Part shown: piece by piece, positions 6,277-8,689 of the stretch
Position numbering within the stretch: position 1 is the stretch's first letter
How the letters are laid out: each line of letters starts with the position of its first letter
From: DATBFU01 sp046735265
GTDB lineage: Bacteria; Acidobacteriota; Thermoanaerobaculia; UBA5066; Gp7-AA6
Assembly (NCBI GenBank): GCA_046735265.1
Contig: JBKPSZ010000310.1
Coordinates: 1 to 8,689 of the forward strand
DNA: 8,689 bases
Reading direction: 5' to 3'
The notes under the pieces: generated by a model
The model's input: the letters and a program-made list of their open reading frames with translations, nothing else
Told to the model about the DNA's origin: nothing
Database searches by the model: none
Program-made: the position numbers and the translations under genes

Positions 6277-7467
6277 TCACGAGGCGACCGGGCGGCCGCT
6301 GCGCGCGAGCCGCTCGACCGAGTCGCTGCGGGAATGGACGTAGTCGAGGTCGACCTCGAAACCCAGGCCCGCAGCGCTCGGCACCTCGACCGTGCCGTCT
6401 CTCCCGACGACGACCTCCGGGACGATGACGTCCCGGGCGAAATAGCGGCGGCTCGCGGAGATGTCGCCGGGCAGCTCGAAGCCCGGAAGACTCGCGAGGG
6501 CGATGTTGTGGGCCCGTCCGATCCCCGACTCGAGCATTCCCCCGCACCAGAGCGGCACGCCCCGGGAGCGGCAGAGCCGGTGGATCGCGAGGGCCTCCGA
6601 ATAGCCTCCCACGCGGCCCACCTTCATGTTGATGATTCGGCAGCTGCCGAGCTCCAGCGCCTGGCGGGCGGCGCGCTCCCCCGTGATGCTCTCGTCGAGA
6701 CAGATCGGGGTCGAGAGATCTCTCTGAAGGCTCGCGTGATCGAGGAGATCGTCGTGTTCGAGCGGCTGCTCGATCATCAGGAGACCGAACTCGTCGAGCT
6801 TGCGGAGGCGGTCGCGATCCTCCAGCGTGTAGGCGGCGTTGGCGTCGACCGACAGAAGGATGTCGGGGTGACGCCGCCGCACTTCCGCGACCACGGCCAG
6901 GTCCCATCCCGGCTTGATCTTGAGCTTGATCCGCTGGTAACCGAGTCCGACGTAGAGGTCCACTCTCTCCAGGAGCGCCGGGATGTCCGGCTGGATTCCG
7001 AGGCTGACGCCGACGGGAACCCGTTCGCGGACGCCGCCGAGCAGCCGCGCGAGCGGCTCCCCGCGCGCCTTCGCGATCAGGTCGGCGAACGCGAGCTCGA
7101 GGCCGGCGCGGGCCATCGGATGGCCGCGAAACGGCGAGAGCCTCGCGGCGAGATCGTCCAGACTGGAGAGAGCACCGTCCAGGATCGCGGGCGCGAAGAA
7201 GTCGCGGAGGACATGGCCGGCGGTCTCGACCGTCTCGTAGCTGAAGAGCGGACGTTCGGCCGCGACGACCTCGCCCCAGCCGGTCAAACCCTCCGCCTCG
7301 ACTTCGACCAGCACGATCAAGCGCGTCGAGAGGCGTCCGAAGCTCGTCTCGAAGGGCTCCTGCAGCTCGAGCCGCAGTCTTCGCACGACCACCGCGGACA
7401 CCTCGAGCGGAACGGAGGCGCGCAACTGCGGTTCCGGTTCCGCTCCCAGGATCTCTCGACGCGCCAT
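6277..7467 (-). CDS. N-succinylamino acid racemase / o-succinylbenzoate synthase family enzyme (enolase superfamily, MLE subgroup)
   Basis: A 396-residue enolase-superfamily enzyme and the first gene of the operon. The N-terminal capping domain includes EPFETSFG (37-44) and GWGE (63-66). The barrel carries K181-x-K183 in KLKIKPGWD, metal ligands D208 (SVDANAAY), E233 (MIEQPL) and D258 (CLDES), and the opposing catalytic K282 (NMKVGRVGG). WCGGMLESGIGRAHNIALASLPGF and PGDISAS follow. These segments align closely with the Amycolatopsis and Geobacillus NSAR/OSBS enzymes, which use the two lysines for 1,1-proton transfer at C-alpha. No menaquinone gene is nearby, while GNAT and M20 partners are, so racemisation of N-succinyl amino acids is the likelier role. 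About 20 residues precede the usual start; a GTG at 7401-7399 (V23) is an alternative but lacks a ribosome site. For the ATG chosen, GGAGG lies 13 bases upstream, rather far. Confidence 0.93.
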   Translation of the reverse strand: MARREILGAEPEPQLRASVPLEVSAVVVRRLRLELQEPFETSFGRLSTRLIVLVEVEAEGLTGWGEVVAAERPLFSYETVETAGHVLRDFFAPAILDGALSSLDDLAARLSPFRGHPMARAGLELAFADLIAKARGEPLARLLGGVRERVPVGVSLGIQPDIPALLERVDLYVGLGYQRIKLKIKPGWDLAVVAEVRRRHPDILLSVDANAAYTLEDRDRLRKLDEFGLLMIEQPLEHDDLLDHASLQRDLSTPICLDESITGERAARQALELGSCRIINMKVGRVGGYSEALAIHRLCRSRGVPLWCGGMLESGIGRAHNIALASLPGFELPGDISASRRYFARDVIVPEVVVGRDGTVEVPSAAGLGFEVDLDYVHSRSDSVERLARSGRPVAS

Positions 7468-7483
7468 GCGGTTCCCGTTCCCT

Positions 7484-7503
7484 CCGCCCGTGAGCCCGGG
7501 CGG
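7484..7503 (-). promoter_or_regulatory. Leader hairpin just upstream of the racemase ribosome site
   Basis: On the minus strand CCGCCCG (7503-7497) pairs perfectly with CGGGCGG (7490-7484) around a six-base loop (GGCTCA). The descending arm overlaps by two bases the GGAGG (7485-7481) that is the best Shine-Dalgarno of the racemase gene. The hairpin lies in the predicted leader of about 50 bases. It may tune translation or simply reflect high GC. Confidence 0.35.
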
Positions 7504-7510
7504 GCTACCT

Positions 7511-7524
7511 ACAACACTTGTTGC
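7511..7524. promoter_or_regulatory. Operator-like palindrome, copy 1 (at the racemase operon promoter)
   Basis: The plus-strand sequence ACAACACTTGTTGC is a dyad of the form GCAACA-N2-TGTTGC with 5 of 6 arm pairs matching; the core CAACA-N2-TGTTG is perfect. It lies directly downstream of the predicted -10 hexamer (7526-7531), across the expected transcription start, a classical repressor position. I infer autoregulation by the RpiR-type protein of this operon. Confidence 0.5.
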
Positions 7525-7525
7525 G

Positions 7526-7555
7526 ACGCTAACAGAGCCTGCGAGGGGGCGTCAA
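7526..7555 (-). promoter_or_regulatory. Candidate sigma-70-type promoter of the racemase operon
   Basis: On the minus strand, TTGACG (7555-7550, 5 of 6 to consensus) is followed by an 18-base spacer and TAGCGT (7531-7526). The latter has the key TA and final T of a -10 element and is preceded by TGT, an extended -10 (TGn). Transcription would start near 7519, inside palindrome copy 1, giving a leader of about 50 bases. Confidence 0.5.
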
Positions 7556-7597
7556 GGCGACCCGGTGGAAGTCGCGTCCTGCCGGCGGGATTCGCAT

Positions 7598-7611
7598 GCA
7601 TCATGTGTTGC
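7598..7611. promoter_or_regulatory. Operator-like palindrome, copy 2 (distal upstream site of the racemase operon)
   Basis: The plus-strand sequence GCATCATGTGTTGC matches GCAACA-N2-TGTTGC with 5 of 6 arm pairs. It lies upstream of the predicted -35, with its centre 87 bases from that of copy 1. The longer 18-base block 7594-7611 matches 3276-3293 upstream of the receptor gene at 15 positions. Two sites flanking a promoter could allow looping or combined activation and repression; this is inference. Confidence 0.45.
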
Positions 7612-7626
7612 AGAGAGCTGTTTGAG

Positions 7627-7769
7627 GCTGAGGACTGCGGACTCGGCACTCGGGAAGCATCCGGCTCGAGCCACGGCAGCCTCGAGCCCTCGGTCCTCAG
7701 TCCGCGGTCAGCCCCGCCTGGAACGTAGAAAACGCGCCGTCGTTGTCGCCGGCTGAGGATTGCGAACTC
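7627..7769. repeat. Degenerate intergenic repeat copies around a palindrome-bearing hairpin
   Basis: Two direct copies, GCTGAGGACTGCGGACTC (7627-7644) and GCTGAGGATTGCGAACTC (7752-7769), agree at 16 of 18 positions. A related, diverged copy lies inverted at 7694-7712 (minus strand GCTGACCGCGGACTGAGGA). Between the first and inverted copies, GGCTCGAG (7663-7670) and CTCGAGCC (7681-7688) form an 8-bp stem with a 10-base loop. The layout (inverted outer copies, inner hairpin, no coding signal) resembles a decayed small intergenic repeat element, possibly a family with a GGACTGAG-like core spread through the genome. Copies outside this window cannot be checked here. Confidence 0.4.
7727..7753 (-). 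terminator. Weak candidate terminator downstream of the emfourin-like gene
   Basis: Starting about 20 bases after the stop codon, the minus-strand RNA can pair GCCG (7753-7750) with CGGC (7739-7736), followed by GCG and UUUU (7732-7729). The stem is only 4 bp, so the call is weak. A short perfect palindrome GTCTAGAC (7771-7778) overlaps the stop codon. Confidence 0.28.
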
Positions 7770-7772
7770 CGT

Positions 7773-8105
7773 CTAGACGGCCTGCGTGTCGTCCAGGTCC
7801 GGCTGGCCTTCCCGCCACACCATCTCGAGCAGGGGCTGCACCTGTTCGGGCGTGCGTTCCTCGGCGAAGGTCAGGGAGTGCTGGAAGGAGCCCTGCTGGA
7901 CTGTCAGCGTGAAGTGGAACCGATCCCGGTCACGGGTCGAGCGGATCGTGGGCTCCGACACGTGGGCGATGTTCGCCTCCTCGACCAGGCGGCGAAGCTC
8001 GTTCGCGCGCGACTCGTCGAGCTTGTCGGTTTCGAGGCAAGCCGTCCTTCGGCCGCCGGCGACACCACCGACCCGGACGACGGAGACACGTATCGGGCTA
8101 CCCAT
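7773..8105 (-). CDS. Emfourin-like inhibitor of protealysin-type M4 proteases
   Basis: A 110-residue protein without signal peptide or membrane segment. It begins IRVSVVRVGGVAGGRRT (5-21), then L-D-E-S-x-A-N-E-L-R-R-L-V-E-E-A (a helix, about 29-44), D-R-F-H-F-T-L-T-V (61-69) and a C-terminal helix P-E-Q-V-Q-P-L-L-E-M-V-W (85-96). This order, a GG-x-AG strand followed by a helix, a DRF-x-F strand and a terminal helix, is what I recall for the emfourin family of proteinaceous inhibitors of protealysin-like metalloproteases. The gene lies directly downstream of an M4 protease gene on the same strand, as expected for such pairs. It probably protects the cell from intracellular protease activity. 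The ribosome site is weak (no clear GGAGG within 12 bases of the ATG at 8105), but no other start fits. A candidate private promoter lies upstream. Confidence 0.85.
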   Translation of the reverse strand: MGSPIRVSVVRVGGVAGGRRTACLETDKLDESRANELRRLVEEANIAHVSEPTIRSTRDRDRFHFTLTVQQGSFQHSLTFAEERTPEQVQPLLEMVWREGQPDLDDTQAV

Positions 8106-8128
8106 TCGTGACGCTCAGATTTGTCGAA

Positions 8129-8147
8129 TGTGAGGACATTGTGAGGA
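8129..8147. repeat. Two TGTGAGGA direct repeats one helical turn apart, upstream of the emfourin-like gene
   Basis: TGTGAGGA occurs at 8129-8136 and again at 8140-8147, a period of 11 bases, so both copies face the same side of the helix. The repeats flank and overlap the candidate -10 hexamer at 8138-8143. They could be a direct-repeat binding site for a regulator; chance duplication is possible. Confidence 0.35.
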
Positions 8148-8166
8148 ATATCGGCACGGGATGCAA
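8138..8166 (-). promoter_or_regulatory. Candidate promoter of the emfourin-like gene
   Basis: On the minus strand, TTGCAT (8166-8161) and CACAAT (8143-8138, 4 of 6 to TATAAT) are separated by 17 bases. The start point would fall about 25 bases before the ATG. The -35 is only a 3 of 6 match, so the inhibitor may instead, or also, be read through from the M4 gene. Confidence 0.3.
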
Positions 8167-8188
8167 GCCCCGGCCGGGCAAGCCCCGG
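8163..8188 (-). repeat. Direct repeat and small hairpin between M4 protease and emfourin-like genes
   Basis: GCAAGCCCCGG occurs twice (8163-8173 and 8178-8188). Within it, CCGGG (8174-8178) pairs with CCCGG (8184-8188) around a five-base loop. It follows the M4 stop by about 15 bases and has no U-tract. It may be an attenuator between protease and inhibitor genes, or only a GC-rich chance structure. Confidence 0.3.
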
Positions 8189-8202
8189 ACGGCGCGCGGG
8201 GT

Positions 8203-8689
8203 TCAGATTCCGACCTGCGACCAGGCCTCCCGAACGGCCTTCTCCTCTGCGCTTCCGGAGCCGTAGAGATCCGCGGCCGCGGCTTGCGTCGCGCTCGCGA
8301 CCGCCGCGAAGTCGGAATCGGGCGCGAGCCTTTTCGTCAACGCGTCGTACCAGATCCGGCCCGCCCTCTCCCAGGCGAACCCGCCGATCGCGACCGCCGC
8401 GAGATAGAAGGCGTGGTTCGGAATCCCGGAGTTGACGTGGACGCCGCCGTTGTCCTCGGGAGAACGGTCGTAGTTGTCCATGTGGAAGGGCTGCGGATCG
8501 TTGCCGAGGACCGGATCCGCATAGGCCGATCCGGGCGCCTTGAGCGAGCGGAGCCCGACGCCTCGCACGCGCGAGGTGAAGAGCCCCTCTCCGATGATCC
8601 AGTCGGCGTCGGCGGCCTTCTCTCCGCGGCCGCGCTGCTTGACGAGAGAGCCGAACACGTCCGAGATCGACTCGTTCAACGCCCCGGGC
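8203..8689 (-). CDS. Thermolysin/protealysin-family (M4) metalloprotease, C-terminal part (truncated by window edge)
   Basis: The last 161 residues are present; the frame runs off the right end, so the apparent TTG start near 8679 is internal. The fragment opens P-G-A-L-N-E-S-I-S-D-V-F-G. Its Glu (codon 8673-8671) corresponds to the third zinc ligand of thermolysin (E166), with the helper Asp four residues later. The HExxH helix must lie about 20 residues upstream, outside the window. DNGGVHVNSGIPNHAFYLA contains the catalytic His equivalent to thermolysin H231. LRSL (substrate-contact Arg), W-Y-x-A-L-T, a D-L-Y-G-S segment and the ending W-S-Q-V-G-I are also standard. The protein ends at the end of the catalytic domain without an added C-terminal domain, as in protealysin. 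The emfourin-like gene downstream supports the protealysin branch. All visible active-site residues are intact. Confidence 0.95.
   Translation of the reverse strand, partial: PGALNESISDVFGSLVKQRGRGEKAADADWIIGEGLFTSRVRGVGLRSLKAPGSAYADPVLGNDPQPFHMDNYDRSPEDNGGVHVNSGIPNHAFYLAAVAIGGFAWERAGRIWYDALTKRLAPDSDFAAVASATQAAAADLYGSGSAEEKAVREAWSQVGI

Larger units (their letters stand above)
7468..7772. other. 305-base non-coding region between the racemase operon and the emfourin-like gene
   Basis: I see no credible gene here. From left to right it holds the racemase ribosome site and leader hairpin (7481-7503), palindrome copy 1 (7511-7524), the candidate promoter (7526-7555), palindrome copy 2 (7598-7611), the degenerate repeat and hairpin cluster (7627-7769) and a weak terminator for the emfourin-like gene (7727-7753). 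Bases 7556-7593 show nothing recognisable. Confidence 0.7.

Noticed and set aside
5316..6428. A plus-strand frame of 370 codons antisense to the regulator
   Set aside because: It crosses the rpiR-racemase gap in antisense, with no recognisable domain and no credible ribosome site; the regulator's helix-turn-helix and SIS domains are clear.
6277..7467. Calling the racemase a menaquinone-pathway o-succinylbenzoate synthase (menC)
   Set aside because: The family catalyses both reactions, but no other menaquinone gene is nearby and the GNAT and M20 partners fit the N-succinyl amino acid route. I left the symbol empty.
6136..7728. A plus-strand frame of 530 codons antisense to the racemase gene
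   Set aside because: It shows only GC-bias composition and no motifs, while the minus strand has all catalytic residues of the enolase superfamily.
7743..8111. A plus-strand frame antisense to the emfourin-like gene
   Set aside because: No family resemblance, and it overlaps the emfourin-like gene almost completely.
8677..8679. TTG as the start of the M4 gene
   Set aside because: The frame stays open to the window edge with P-G-A in front of L-N-E-S, a conserved internal M4 segment, so the TTG is an internal leucine codon.
1..8689. CRISPR array, tRNA or rRNA genes, transposase or phage genes
   Set aside because: I saw no regularly spaced repeats of CRISPR type, no tRNA cloverleaf or conserved rRNA segments, and no transposase, integrase or phage proteins on either strand.

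Overview
The window is a high-GC bacterial chromosome segment. All seven recognisable protein genes are on the minus strand, so it reads from right to left. An Oar-type TonB-dependent receptor with an N-terminal carboxypeptidase-regulatory-like domain, a protealysin-like M4 protease paired with an emfourin-like inhibitor, and the very high GC point to a Gram-negative bacterium. Acidobacteriota (for example a Thermoanaerobaculia-like lineage) is my best guess. This is inference, because no rRNA or other marker gene is present.

Layout from right to left. (1) 8689-8203 is the C-terminal part of a thermolysin/protealysin family (M4) metalloprotease, cut by the window edge. (2) 8105-7773 is a 110-residue protein that looks like emfourin, the inhibitor family found beside protealysin-like proteases. 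(3) 7772-7468 is a 305-base non-coding region. It holds degenerate repeats, hairpins, a candidate promoter and two palindromic operator-like sites. (4) 7467-3389 is a compact four-gene operon: an N-succinylamino acid racemase (NSAR/MenC-type enolase superfamily), an RpiR/MurR-type regulator, an M20 carboxypeptidase-G2-like hydrolase and a GNAT N-acyltransferase. The last three genes overlap by ATGA junctions. A candidate terminator follows the GNAT gene. (5) 3211-503 is the TonB-dependent receptor, with its own upstream region carrying a third copy of the operator-like palindrome. (6) A strong hairpin sits in the 91-base gap before (7), 411-1, the N-terminal part of a class C beta-lactamase-fold serine hydrolase, which runs off the left edge.

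The central idea is that racemase, GNAT and M20 hydrolase together match the enzyme set described for irreversible D- to L-amino acid conversion in Geobacillus kaustophilus: N-succinylate the D-amino acid, racemise it, then desuccinylate the L-form. Here the set carries its own RpiR-family regulator, whose usual phosphosugar-binding motifs are degenerate. A palindrome of the form GCAACA-N2-TGTTGC occurs imperfectly twice upstream of this operon and once upstream of the receptor, and I found no further copy in the window. I propose a small regulon linking outer-membrane uptake (receptor), possibly periplasmic hydrolysis (serine hydrolase) and cytoplasmic D-amino acid salvage. The protease-inhibitor pair at the right looks like a separate unit.
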